Assembly: GCA_009921265.1 (NCBI GenBank)
Contig: RFYV01000018.1
Location: 1 to 49,043, forward strand
Reading direction: 5' to 3'
DNA: 49,043 nucleotides
Origin: Betaproteobacteria bacterium
GTDB taxonomy: Bacteria > Pseudomonadota > Gammaproteobacteria > Burkholderiales > Burkholderiaceae_C
Made by a program: the position numbers and the translations under genes. Shown one piece after another: positions 30,278 through 38,873 of the stretch. Position 1 is the stretch's first letter, and each line of letters begins with the position of its first letter. Under the pieces are notes generated by a model. That model saw only the letters and a list, made by a program, of their open reading frames with translations, was not told the origin of the DNA and searched no databases.

Positions 30278-31021
30278 TTAATGGCTGCTTTTTTCTTTGT
30301 GGCCAGAATCAGATTTAGATTTTTTCTTACTGTCTTTATCAGACTCTTCTAGCTCGTCTGATGAAGGTCGATCAAAATGTTCCCAGCATGATTTAGTAGC
30401 TAATATATTGCTTTTGTTATCCAAGCAATACTCACGCATGATGCGTTTTTTTTGATCGCTGATGATGTAGCTTCTATAAAGCGTTTTGTCTCTCACATAA
30501 ATAATGGCCGTTCTTGATTGAGGGCAGTACTGACCCAAAATACAAGCGCGCATGATATCGGTGCTTACATACAGTTCAACAGAAAGTATGGGTAGTTTTT
30601 TTCCAGAATGAGTAGCCACCAAACGCAATGCGCAAGTAGAGCCGGTAACAGGAGCTAACTTATCTTTCTCTGCCAACTGGGTGGCTTCTTCGGCTATAAG
30701 TTTTCTGAACCATTCACCGACAGTTCCGCGACAGATGAAATATTCTTCGGCGTCTGTTTTTTGAAAAGGCTCGATATAAGGGCGACGCTTGGAGTCAATA
30801 TAAAACAGTGGCTCTTGGCCTTCAAAGGTTCTTTTTGGCCCACTTTTGGCGTGCGGTGCAGCACCTGCCGCGGCTGGTGCGTCCTCCGCATAGGCGTGCG
30901 TGCCCAGTCCAAGAAGGCCCAAGGACACGCAACACAACAAAATAAGACGACGCAGGCTCATAGCAACACCAATAGGATGACCCAAAGGGTATCGACAGGA
31001 CAATCGGTGACTTGAGTTCAT
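30278..31021 (-). CDS. secreted six-cysteine protein of unknown family (paralogue A)
   Basis: The function is unknown. The protein has a signal peptide (MSLRRLILLCC onward, ending HAYA) if translation starts at ATG 30961 (227 residues). ATG 31021 overlaps the stop of the upstream gene (ATGA), has GAGG upstream and gives 247 residues with a long N-region; I give this coupled start but cannot decide. The mature part holds six cysteines spaced C-x32-C-x29-C-x5-C-x32-C-x12-C, with motifs CRGTVGEWF, CILGQYCP and RSYIISD, and ends in a charged Lys/Ser/His tail. The upstream lipoprotein has the same six cysteines at nearly the same spacing. Three periplasmic disulfides are likely. Confidence 0.75.
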   Translation of the reverse strand: MNSSHRLSCRYPLGHPIGVAMSLRRLILLCCVSLGLLGLGTHAYAEDAPAAAGAAPHAKSGPKRTFEGQEPLFYIDSKRRPYIEPFQKTDAEEYFICRGTVGEWFRKLIAEEATQLAEKDKLAPVTGSTCALRLVATHSGKKLPILSVELYVSTDIMRACILGQYCPQSRTAIIYVRDKTLYRSYIISDQKKRIMREYCLDNKSNILATKSCWEHFDRPSSDELEESDKDSKKKSKSDSGHKEKSSH

Positions 31022-31689
31022 TCAACCTCGTAACAAGTGATGTCTTTGTGTAATTTGCCTTTTTCGGTCACGCAGTTTTGATTCACGAGCTTGCGGCTTA
31101 TATCGGATATGAAGTAAGAGCGTCTTAACGCCTTGCCTTTTTCAACCAAATTGATACTTCTAAAGACGGGACAAATATTGCCTTTGATGCAACTCTTTAG
31201 TTCTTGGGGTGTGGTGAATAGATTGACGCTGATGCGACCAGGCATGAGGCTTTTATCTGTTCCGACGCTTACGATACAAGCATTGAAGTTCACAAAAGGC
31301 AATTCAACCAATTCAGAAAAGTAATTAGTTTCAGCTACCAAAAGTTCTAAAAACCAATCGGCAACGATGCCTTTGCATTCGTAGTAATCCAATTTGGGGT
31401 TGGTATGAACTAACTCGGTGAGAGGTCGCTTATCTTTGCCCAAGGTCAACATTGGGTCTTTGCCCGATGTAGGGGGGCGAGCCTTCAAAGACTTGAGGGC
31501 CTGAGAATCTTCGTTGTTGTCGGCAGCAACTTCTTCTTTCTTATCGGTTGCTTGCGAACTTGAAGTTTCAGTTTGCGCATTTCGCAAGGGAATAGGCTTG
31601 AATTTACTCTCGACCTTGTCTTCAGAACAGGCCAACAGTGCCGATACAAGAAGCAACAGAAACAGGAAATAGAACTTTTGAATTCTCAT
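31018..31689 (-). CDS. six-cysteine lipoprotein of unknown family (paralogue B)
   Basis: The function is unknown. The 223-residue protein has a lipoprotein signal with lipobox LLAC (Cys at about residue 21) followed by SED. A charged, low-complexity linker (about 35-75) leads to a domain with six cysteines spaced C-x32-C-x28-C-x5-C-x32-C-x12-C. The motifs CKGIVADWF, CIKGNICP and RSYFISD match those of the downstream gene, so the two are paralogues from a tandem duplication. Its stop overlaps the ATG of paralogue A. It is divergent from the beta-propeller lipoprotein gene with only 12 bases between starts, so promoters must lie within the coding ends. Confidence 0.77.
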   Translation of the reverse strand: MRIQKFYFLFLLLLVSALLACSEDKVESKFKPIPLRNAQTETSSSQATDKKEEVAADNNEDSQALKSLKARPPTSGKDPMLTLGKDKRPLTELVHTNPKLDYYECKGIVADWFLELLVAETNYFSELVELPFVNFNACIVSVGTDKSLMPGRISVNLFTTPQELKSCIKGNICPVFRSINLVEKGKALRRSYFISDISRKLVNQNCVTEKGKLHKDITCYEVE

Positions 31690-31701
31690 TGACTTGAACT
31701 T

Positions 31702-32685
31702 ATGATGAAAACCAAGGCGTATTATGGGCTCAGGCTATCGGATATTCATCCACTAGCGCACAAAATTTTAAAGTCAATCGCTGGCCTGTGGTTTTTTACG
31801 TCTTTATTAAGTTGTGGAGGCGGGGGCGGGGGTGGAACTCCACAAGCCATGAGTCTATTGCCGCGTGAGCGAATTATTGAGTCATTCTCTACACGCATGT
31901 ATATCAACGAACCCAAGTTGATGGCTTTTAAAAACCATGTTTTGTATGTGGCAAATTCGGGTGGAAACAATGTAGTCAAGATCGACACATCGGGGCAGCA
32001 AAGTTTATTTAATTTTGATGCGGGGCTTTCTTTTTCCAACCCAATCGGACTGTCGTTTAATACTTCGGGTGAGTTGTATGTGAGTTTTGTGCTTGCAGGA
32101 AGTGCAACCATTCGCAGATTTACTTCATCGGGTCATCAAGTGCCGACTTTTCGCGCATACAGCACAACCGGGCATTATGGAATTGTTTTAGATGCAAACA
32201 ACAGTTTGTATCAAGTTGACACCACCAATGGTTTGATCAAAGACGGCGTTTTGATTTATGGCGCAGGCAACGCGGGTTATGCCACAGGATTTGCAGGAGT
32301 TGCGCAAAGAAACTCTTTGGTTTATGTCACCAATCAATCGACGAACGAAATCAAAGTGATTGATGCAAGCAATCAAGTGACAACGCTTCAGTTGAGTGGA
32401 AAAACGTTGTCACGACCCCATGGCCTTGCGTTTGATACTGAGGGCAACTTATTTGTTGTCAATTACGGATCTCAATCGGACGGATCAATCAGCAGCGTTA
32501 GTAAATTGGTCATCACCGGTCAAACTGCGGTGGTAACAGAGTTTGCATCTGCCGACAGTGCAGGGTTGTGCGCATCCGTGGGTGCCGCAATTGACGACGG
32601 TTTTATTTATGTGAGTAATGGCAACTGCTCTCTCTATCCTACGAGAAGCAATCGAATACAGCGCATTGAATTAAAAGTGAATTGA
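31702..32685 (+). CDS. beta-propeller (NHL/SMP-30-like) lipoprotein
   Basis: A predicted lipoprotein of 327 residues. The hydrophobic stretch ending LLSC (lipobox) is followed by seven glycines, a flexible tether often seen in betaproteobacterial lipoproteins. The rest shows repeating blades: LYVANSGGNNVVKID, GELYVSFV, NSLVYVTNQSTNEIKVID, HGLAFDTEGNLFVVNYG and GFIYVSNGNC. This fits a six-bladed NHL/SMP-30-like propeller, used for binding or as a lactonase scaffold; no catalytic residues can be assigned. The N-region before the hydrophobic core is long (about 28 residues), so the true start may lie downstream of ATG 31702 at a non-standard codon. Confidence 0.72.
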   Translation: MMKTKAYYGLRLSDIHPLAHKILKSIAGLWFFTSLLSCGGGGGGGTPQAMSLLPRERIIESFSTRMYINEPKLMAFKNHVLYVANSGGNNVVKIDTSGQQSLFNFDAGLSFSNPIGLSFNTSGELYVSFVLAGSATIRRFTSSGHQVPTFRAYSTTGHYGIVLDANNSLYQVDTTNGLIKDGVLIYGAGNAGYATGFAGVAQRNSLVYVTNQSTNEIKVIDASNQVTTLQLSGKTLSRPHGLAFDTEGNLFVVNYGSQSDGSISSVSKLVITGQTAVVTEFASADSAGLCASVGAAIDDGFIYVSNGNCSLYPTRSNRIQRIELKVN

Positions 32686-32697
32686 AACTGATTGAGC

Positions 32698-33405
32698 TTA
32701 ACGTTTTTCAAATTGTGTTTTACCAAATAAATTTTCTTTTGCCTTGTCGTCGCTTTGCAGTGGCTTTCTGAGGTCAGCCAAAATTTCTACGCCGCGTTGA
32801 ACCGCAGGGCGCGCGCCAATCTCATCAAACCATTTTTTGAGGTTTGGAAAATCAGCCCAATCAATACCTTGATTTTGCCAATTACGAAGCCAAGGAAATA
32901 TCGACATATCAGCGATGGTGTAAGCGTCATCTGCAATGTATTTGCTTTTACCCAACTGCTTATCCATCACGCCGTACAAACGCTTGGCCTCGTTGGTGTA
33001 TCGATTGATCGCGTATTCAATTTTTTCGGGCGCATAAATTCTGAAATGATGATTCTGTCCCAGCATAGGGCCCACACCACCCATTTGAAACATCAACCAT
33101 TGAAGCACTTCAAATTTTCCTTTGTCTGAAGTCGGCATGAATTTTCCAAACTTTGAAGCGAGATAAACCAAAATCGCACCCGACTCAAACAAGTGAAACG
33201 GTTTTCCATCTGGACCGTTCGAATCCATCATGGCCGGAATCCTGTTGTTGGGACTCATCTCCAAAAAATGCGGCTGAAACTGTTCACCCTTGCCAATGTT
33301 GATGGGGTGAACATGCCAGTCTTTGCCCATACGCATGCCACACTCTTCAAGCATGATATGAATTTTGTGACCGTTGGGCGTGGGCCAAGAATAGACGTCA
33401 ATCAT
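32698..33405 (-). CDS. glutathione S-transferase family protein, YfcG/YghU-like
   Basis: GST-fold protein of 235 residues. The N-terminal thioredoxin domain has TPNGHKIHIMLEE (the active-site loop of nu-class GSTs), NNRIPAMMD with the cis-proline, and ESGAILVYLA for glutathione binding. The helical domain contains ADMSIFPWLRNW. Nu-class members such as YfcG reduce disulfides. The gene begins 12 bases after the acyl-CoA dehydrogenase and is probably the last gene of that operon. It is convergent with the propeller lipoprotein gene. Confidence 0.9.
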   Translation of the reverse strand: MIDVYSWPTPNGHKIHIMLEECGMRMGKDWHVHPINIGKGEQFQPHFLEMSPNNRIPAMMDSNGPDGKPFHLFESGAILVYLASKFGKFMPTSDKGKFEVLQWLMFQMGGVGPMLGQNHHFRIYAPEKIEYAINRYTNEAKRLYGVMDKQLGKSKYIADDAYTIADMSIFPWLRNWQNQGIDWADFPNLKKWFDEIGARPAVQRGVEILADLRKPLQSDDKAKENLFGKTQFEKR

Positions 33406-33417
33406 TGAGGGCTCCTT

Positions 33418-34680
33418 TTAACTTCCGCGAGTAATGGGCATTTCAACGTCTTTTGTAAAAGTTGAAATGTGTCTGGCTAATTCGAGTTTGGCAATCGAGT
33501 TGCGGTGAACTTCATCGGGACCATCGGCGAGTCGCAACGTACGCTGATGCGCATACGAATACGCCAACGGGAAATCATCGCTCACACCACCTGCACCATG
33601 GGCTTGGATCGCCCAATCTATGATTTTGGTTGCCATGATCGGGGCAATCACTTTAATCATCGCGATTTCTGCTTTAGCTGTTTTGTTACCCACAGTGTCC
33701 ATCATGTAAGCGGCCTTGAGTGTGAGCAAGCGCGCTTGTTCAATCATGATGCGCGACTCGGCAATACGTTCGTGCCAAACGCCTTGTGACGAAATAGGTT
33801 TGCCAAATGCAACACGACTGTTCAGACGCTTACACATCAACTCTAGTGCACGTTCTGCACTGCCGATGGTTCGCATGCAATGGTGAATGCGGCCTGGGCC
33901 TAAGCGGCCTTGTGCAATTTCAAATCCACGGCCTTCACCGAGCATTAGATTGGCTGCAGGAACTCTCACATTCTTTAAAACAATTTCCATATGACCGTGC
34001 GGTGCATCGTCGTAACCAAAAACCGTTAAGGGACGCAAAATTTCGATGCCAGGTGTCTTGGCGGGTACCACGATCATGCTTTGTTGAGAATGGCGTGGTG
34101 CATCGGGATCTGTTTTTCCCATCACAATATAAACAGCGCAGCGCGGATCCCCTGCACCAGAGCTCCACCATTTGCGACCATTGATCACATAGTGATCGCC
34201 GTCTCTCTTGATACTGCACTGAATATTGGTGGCGTCGGATGAAGCCACATCGGGTTCAGTCATTAAAAACGCAGAACGAATTTCACCTCTGAGCAAAGGC
34301 TCAAGCCATTCGTCTTTGATGGCTTCGCTGGCATAACGCTCCAGTGTCTCCATGTTGCCCGTATCGGGCGCAGAGCAATTAAAAATTTCTGCGGCAAATG
34401 GAACACGCCCCATGATTTCACACAAAGGTGCATATTCAAGGTTTGACAATCCTTGGGGTGCACGTTTGCTGTGTGGCAAAAATAAATTCCAAAGCCCCGC
34501 TTTGCGAGCCAATGGTTTGAGTTCTTCAACAATGCGTGTGGGAATCCACGCATTGCCTTTGGCACGGTTTTCAGCAATTTCTGCAAAAAAACGATTCTCA
34601 TTGGGATAGATGTGCTCTTCCATAAAGGCCAATAGCCTTGATTGGAGTTGTTTGACTTTGTCGGTGTAATCAAAGTTCAT
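33418..34680 (-). CDS. acyl-CoA dehydrogenase, ACAD10/11 or LvaC type
   Basis: FAD-dependent acyl-CoA dehydrogenase of 420 residues. [14 protein letters not shown] and [13 protein letters not shown] are the middle-domain FAD-binding blocks, and [14 protein letters not shown] and [17 protein letters not shown] are in the C-terminal helical domain. These blocks resemble the branch that includes mammalian ACAD10/11 and LvaC of Pseudomonas levulinate catabolism. The APH-fold kinase immediately upstream supports this, since in those systems the kinase phosphorylates a 4-hydroxyacyl-CoA before the dehydrogenase-fold enzyme eliminates phosphate. ATG 34680 follows a GGGAAAAA stretch; the open frame upstream runs into the kinase gene. 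Confidence 0.88.
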   Translation of the reverse strand: MNFDYTDKVKQLQSRLLAFMEEHIYPNENRFFAEIAENRAKGNAWIPTRIVEELKPLARKAGLWNLFLPHSKRAPQGLSNLEYAPLCEIMGRVPFAAEIFNCSAPDTGNMETLERYASEAIKDEWLEPLLRGEIRSAFLMTEPDVASSDATNIQCSIKRDGDHYVINGRKWWSSGAGDPRCAVYIVMGKTDPDAPRHSQQSMIVVPAKTPGIEILRPLTVFGYDDAPHGHMEIVLKNVRVPAANLMLGEGRGFEIAQGRLGPGRIHHCMRTIGSAERALELMCKRLNSRVAFGKPISSQGVWHERIAESRIMIEQARLLTLKAAYMMDTVGNKTAKAEIAMIKVIAPIMATKIIDWAIQAHGAGGVSDDFPLAYSYAHQRTLRLADGPDEVHRNSIAKLELARHISTFTKDVEMPITRGS

Positions 34681-34705
34681 ATTTTTTCCCTGTTCGTTTT
34701 TTTGT

Positions 34706-35788
34706 TTAAGCGTGTTGTGCATACTTCCAAGCCAACTGTGCCATTGGCTTGGCTCCAGCGCCCGAGGCTTTCGCCTGTTCACTTGAAGCGGTTCCATCTT
34801 CAACACGTTTCGCAATACCTTGCAAAATCGCAGCGATACGAAACATGTTGTAAGCGAGATAAAAATTCCAGTCAATCCTTAATGCGTCAGGTGTCGTAAA
34901 CCCTGTGTGGTCACAATACCTTTGGATGTATTCATCTTCTTGGGGTATACCCAAGGTTTTTAAATCAAGACCGCCAATTCCCCTGAAGTTTCCAGGTTCA
35001 ATATGCCAAGCCATGCAGTGATAACTGAAGTCAGCCAAAGGGTGTCCCAAGGTTGACAGTTCCCAATCTAAAACAGCTTTGATGCGGGGTTGTTGCTCAT
35101 CAAAGATGAGGTTGTCTAGACGATAGTCACCGTGAACGATGCTTGTTTTTCCATCGCGCGCGCTCTCAGGCATGTTGGCAGGTAACCAAGCCATGAGCTT
35201 GTCCATTTCTGGAATGTCTTGTGTCACGGAGGCTACATATTGTTTGCTCCAGCGACCGATTTGACGCTCAAAGTAGTTGCCGGGTTTGCCATATGTCTCC
35301 AAACCCTGGGCTTGGTAATTAACGCGATGCAACTCGGCAATCACACGATTCATTTCTAAATAAATGTCGCGACGTTGTTGCGTTGTCATGCCAGGCAAGG
35401 ATTGTTCCCACAGCACACGACCTTGCACAAACTCCATCACATAAAAAGCGCGTCCTATGATTGATTCGTCTTCACACAACACGTGCATTTGGGCCACAGG
35501 TACATGCGTACTTTGCAGTCCCTTCATGACTTTGTATTCTCTTTCGATGGCGTGTGCAGAGGGCAACAACTTGGCAACAGGCCCGGGTTTGGCTCGCATC
35601 ACATAATTAGTTTTGGGAGTGATCAGTTGATAAGTGGGGTTCGATTGTCCACCCTTAAACATTTGTACGCTCAGTGGCCCTTCAAACCCAGGCATATGAG
35701 CATGAAGCCATTTTTCTATTTGTGGGATATCAAAGCGGTGAGCACCGCTGACCTCACGCGTTCCAATGAAATTATCGTAATTGCTCAT
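34706..35788 (-). CDS. phosphotransferase family protein (APH fold), probable hydroxyacyl-CoA kinase
   Basis: Aminoglycoside-phosphotransferase-fold enzyme of 360 residues. Visible are a G-loop-like region [12 protein letters not shown] (about residue 44), the catalytic loop [13 protein letters not shown] and the [16 protein letters not shown] metal-binding block. These are the form found in the N-terminal domain of ACAD10/11 and in LvaA, not in antibiotic-resistance enzymes. ATG 35788 lies one base after the stop of the Crp-like regulator; the in-frame GTG six codons earlier is less likely. The kinase and the acyl-CoA dehydrogenase downstream probably form one functional unit. Confidence 0.88.
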   Translation of the reverse strand: MSNYDNFIGTREVSGAHRFDIPQIEKWLHAHMPGFEGPLSVQMFKGGQSNPTYQLITPKTNYVMRAKPGPVAKLLPSAHAIEREYKVMKGLQSTHVPVAQMHVLCEDESIIGRAFYVMEFVQGRVLWEQSLPGMTTQQRRDIYLEMNRVIAELHRVNYQAQGLETYGKPGNYFERQIGRWSKQYVASVTQDIPEMDKLMAWLPANMPESARDGKTSIVHGDYRLDNLIFDEQQPRIKAVLDWELSTLGHPLADFSYHCMAWHIEPGNFRGIGGLDLKTLGIPQEDEYIQRYCDHTGFTTPDALRIDWNFYLAYNMFRIAAILQGIAKRVEDGTASSEQAKASGAGAKPMAQLAWKYAQHA

Positions 35789-35789
35789 G

Positions 35790-36509
35790 TTATTGCTCGA
35801 TTTCACTGATCCGCATCAATATTTCTCGGTTGCGAACTACAAGACCACCTGGTTCAATTCGAATGGCTTCTTCTCGTTCCATCGATTTGAGTTCTTGATT
35901 GACGCGTTGACGCGACGCACCTAAGAGTTGTGCCAATTCTTCTTGTGCCAAATGCAAACCAATGCGAATTTCTTGCGCATTGTTTAAGCATGGTACCCCA
36001 TAACTTCTAACCAAATGCAACAACTGTTTAGCCAATCTGGAGCGCAAAGGCAAAGTATTGAGATCTTCAACCAAGCCAAACAATTGTCGAATTCTTCGCG
36101 CTTGTAGGCGCAACATCGCTTGATAAAACTCCACGTGTTGATCCAGAATTTTTTGGAAATCGGCTCTGGCAACACACAATATTGTGGTGTCTCCATGCGC
36201 ATAAACATCATGTGTTCTGCTGTCGCCATCCAAAATAGAAACATCACCAAACCATATGCCGGGCTCTACATAAGTGAATGTGATTTGTTTGCCAGACAAA
36301 GAGGTGGAACTCACGCGCACAGCACCTTTTGCACAGGCCATCCACTCTTCTGGCGTATCACCGCGAGCAGAAATCAGATCCCCGTCTTTGAGTCGACGCA
36401 CAAAAGAAAATCGAAGAATGTCGTGTCGCAATGAAGGCGAAAGCGACGAGAACCAGCGACCTGTGTTGATCGCTTCGCGTTCTTCAATGGTCAAAATAGG
36501 ATCATCCAT
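35790..36509 (-). CDS. Crp/Fnr family transcriptional regulator
   Basis: Regulator of 239 residues with a cyclic-nucleotide-binding-like beta-roll (about residues 20-130; GIWFGDVSILDG is the phosphate-cassette region) and a C-terminal winged helix with LAQEELAQLLGASRQRVNQEL. It lacks the four-cysteine cluster of Fnr. It sits inside the acyl-CoA operon, between the enoyl-CoA hydratase and kinase genes, and may control that operon. ATG 36509 is chosen because the start of the open frame (TTG 36548) lies within the preceding gene. Confidence 0.88.
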   Translation of the reverse strand: MDDPILTIEEREAINTGRWFSSLSPSLRHDILRFSFVRRLKDGDLISARGDTPEEWMACAKGAVRVSSTSLSGKQITFTYVEPGIWFGDVSILDGDSRTHDVYAHGDTTILCVARADFQKILDQHVEFYQAMLRLQARRIRQLFGLVEDLNTLPLRSRLAKQLLHLVRSYGVPCLNNAQEIRIGLHLAQEELAQLLGASRQRVNQELKSMEREEAIRIEPGGLVVRNREILMRISEIEQ

Positions 36510-36516
36510 CTCGGTT

Positions 36517-37299
36517 TTATTCCTTGTAGTTGGGTTTTGTTTTGTCAAAAAAAGCTTGAATACCGATGCCTGAATTGGGATGGTGAAGATTTTTCACAAA
36601 CTGATCCCTCTCTTGGCGAAGGTGCTGGTTTAAATGAAGTTCTTGTGACTCATTGAGTAATTCTTTGATGCTCGCCAACGAATTGGGCGCGCGTTGATTG
36701 AGTCGCTCTGCTAATTCAAGCGCTTTATTAAAGGCTTGACCTGGATCGGTGATTGAATTGATCACCCCCCATTTATGGAGTTGTTGTGCGGATACTTTTT
36801 CGCCTAACATCAAAATTTGACTGGACAATTGGCGCGGAAGTTGTTTGCCTAAACTCCAACTGCCCCCCCCATCGGGCGATAAAGCAATGTTGCTGTAGGC
36901 CATGACAAAAACCGCATCACTGGCGGCGACCACAAAATCACACATCAACGCCAACGAAAAGCCAGCGCCTGCTGCCGCACCTTCCACTGATGCAATCACA
37001 GGTTTTGGAAAACTTCGAATTACTTCCATCCAATTGTGCAATCCGTCAATACTTTGCGATTGAACTTCGGGTGCTTTTTCTCGATTACCCAGGAGTCGTT
37101 GCAAATTGCCGCCCGAACAAAAAGAAGATCCTTCGCCCGTGATGATGACGCTGTGAATATCACGAGAACTTTCTGCAACATTGAGTGCTTCAATACCCGC
37201 ACCACATATTTCAGGCCCTAATGCATTGCGAGACTCAGGATTTGAAATCGTGAGAATCAAAGTTTGATCGACAGTTGAACTTTTGAGTTGTGCAGACAT
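36517..37299 (-). CDS. enoyl-CoA hydratase/isomerase
   Basis: Crotonase-family enzyme of 260 residues. The oxyanion-hole segments are SSFCSGGNLQRL and AAGAGFSLALMCDFV. In the catalytic region the protein has NIALSPDGGGSWSL, with Asp where many hydratases have their second Glu; this pattern is seen in PaaG-type isomerases, so isomerase activity is possible. The C-terminus ends in the usual FFDKTKPNYKE. ATG 37299 lies five bases after the stop of the 3-hydroxyacyl-CoA dehydrogenase gene. It belongs to the same operon. Confidence 0.88.
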   Translation of the reverse strand: MSAQLKSSTVDQTLILTISNPESRNALGPEICGAGIEALNVAESSRDIHSVIITGEGSSFCSGGNLQRLLGNREKAPEVQSQSIDGLHNWMEVIRSFPKPVIASVEGAAAGAGFSLALMCDFVVAASDAVFVMAYSNIALSPDGGGSWSLGKQLPRQLSSQILMLGEKVSAQQLHKWGVINSITDPGQAFNKALELAERLNQRAPNSLASIKELLNESQELHLNQHLRQERDQFVKNLHHPNSGIGIQAFFDKTKPNYKE

Positions 37300-37304
37300 G
37301 AAAT

Positions 37305-38825
37305 TTAACTTTCTACATGCAACAGACTTAAAGCTAAAACACCTCTGCGCTTTAACCATGGGCTGGGGCGATAACGAGGGTCACCGTAAACAGTCTGAAG
37401 ATTAAAAAGTATTTCTAAAATATTGGCAGGGCCTAACAAATCACCCAAGGCCAATGGCCCCATGGGATAACCCAAGCCCAACATCACCGCAATATCCAAA
37501 TCATGGGGTGAACAGATGCCTTGTTGGCACATATCGGATGCGATATTAATAATGGCAGCAACCACGCGTTGCGTCACAAAGCCACCGCTGTCTTTGATCA
37601 CACTTACAGGCTTGCCGTCTTTTGCAAACAAGGCGTGGGCTGCTTGTTGCATATCTAAACGCGTTGAAGGGTTGGTGGCAAGTACGCGTCTACGAGTGGA
37701 TTGATCGTCAAAGAGTAAATCAATGCCTACGGTTCGCGCAGGATCGAGCCCCTCGACAACCGCAATCGTGGTGATATCAAAACCCAATGGCGCAACCAAA
37801 CACAATGCTTGAGGCGAGGGCATTGCAGCTGTTTCAATGGTAACGCCTAATTTTTTTAAAAGTTCATACAACTGTGCGCGCCTAGCAGCACGTGAAGACA
37901 CCCAGACGGGTGGAATCACATCGACCTGTGGTGTTGATGGTTCTGGCTCTGTTTGCGCAACGCAGTTTGAATAGGCATAAAAACCAGCGCCGACTTTTTT
38001 GCCGATGACGCCACCCGCAAGTCGTTGCGCGGTGATGTAACTGGGCCTGTAACGGGGCTCTTGATAGTATTGTTGATAGATGGATTCCATCACAGGATGC
38101 GATACATCTAAGGCAGTTAAATCCATCAGTTCAAACGGACCCAATTTAAAACCCACTTGATCTTTTAAAATTCGATCGACTGTTGCAAAATTGGATACGC
38201 TTTCAGAAATAATTCTAAGGGCTTCGGTTCCAAAGCCGCGACCTGCATGATTCACAATAAAACCAGGCGTGTCTTGGGCCATCACTGCGGTGTGTCCGAG
38301 TTGCTTGGCATAAGCCATTAAATCGGCACAAATTTTGGCTTGTGTTTTTAATCCAGCAACGACTTCAACCACTTTCATCAGCGGAACAGGATTGAAGAAA
38401 TGAAATCCTGCAAATCGTTCAGGGTGATTCAATCGTGCTGCAATCGAGGTGATAGACAGTGATGAAGTGTTGGACGCGAAGACGGTTTGTGTTGATGTGA
38501 GTTTTTCAAGTTCGGCAAAGAAAGCTTGCTTGATTTCTAGCTTTTCGACAATGGCTTCAATGATTAAGTTTGCAGGTTTTAAATTACTTAATTGATCGGC
38601 AACCACTAATTGACTAGACCACAAACGAACCTGCTCAGCATTGACTCGATCTTTGGCTAGTAATTTTTGCCACTGATCCATGATGCTTGTTTTGGCTGCA
38701 TGGGCCGTATTGGGTTGGGTATCGAGTAATAAAACCTTGCTTCCCGCTTGCGCCGCAATTTGAGCAATTCCTTTGCCCATAGCGCCAGTTCCAACAATAC
38801 CGATAATTGGATAAATTAGATTCAT
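37305..38825 (-). CDS. 3-hydroxyacyl-CoA dehydrogenase, PaaH-like
   Basis: NAD-dependent beta-oxidation enzyme of 506 residues. The Rossmann motif GTGAMGKGIAQIAA is at residues 12-25, ASNTSSLSIT and HFFNPVPLMKVVEVV mark the catalytic domain, and a second 3HCDH C-terminal domain (DSGGFVTQRVV; LGYPMGPLALGD) follows at about residues 400-495. This two-module length is that of PaaH/PaaC rather than the short FadB2 type. It is the first gene of the operon with the hydratase, regulator, kinase, acyl-CoA dehydrogenase and GST genes. ATG 38825 begins right before the NAD-binding strand. Confidence 0.9.
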   Translation of the reverse strand: MNLIYPIIGIVGTGAMGKGIAQIAAQAGSKVLLLDTQPNTAHAAKTSIMDQWQKLLAKDRVNAEQVRLWSSQLVVADQLSNLKPANLIIEAIVEKLEIKQAFFAELEKLTSTQTVFASNTSSLSITSIAARLNHPERFAGFHFFNPVPLMKVVEVVAGLKTQAKICADLMAYAKQLGHTAVMAQDTPGFIVNHAGRGFGTEALRIISESVSNFATVDRILKDQVGFKLGPFELMDLTALDVSHPVMESIYQQYYQEPRYRPSYITAQRLAGGVIGKKVGAGFYAYSNCVAQTEPEPSTPQVDVIPPVWVSSRAARRAQLYELLKKLGVTIETAAMPSPQALCLVAPLGFDITTIAVVEGLDPARTVGIDLLFDDQSTRRRVLATNPSTRLDMQQAAHALFAKDGKPVSVIKDSGGFVTQRVVAAIINIASDMCQQGICSPHDLDIAVMLGLGYPMGPLALGDLLGPANILEILFNLQTVYGDPRYRPSPWLKRRGVLALSLLHVES

Positions 38826-38873
38826 AAACTCATTATCGCAGAGGCTTTCAGCCAAAAGTCCATGCGCTGTTGC

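Noticed and set aside
31812-31840. G-rich tract in the propeller lipoprotein as a phase-variable repeat
   Set aside because: The tract is interrupted (GGCGGGGGCGGGGGTGG), and a polyglycine tether after the lipid-bearing Cys is common in related lipoproteins.
34706-35788. Antibiotic-resistance (aminoglycoside) phosphotransferase
   Set aside because: The fold is shared, but its motifs and its pairing with an acyl-CoA dehydrogenase point to acyl-CoA metabolism.
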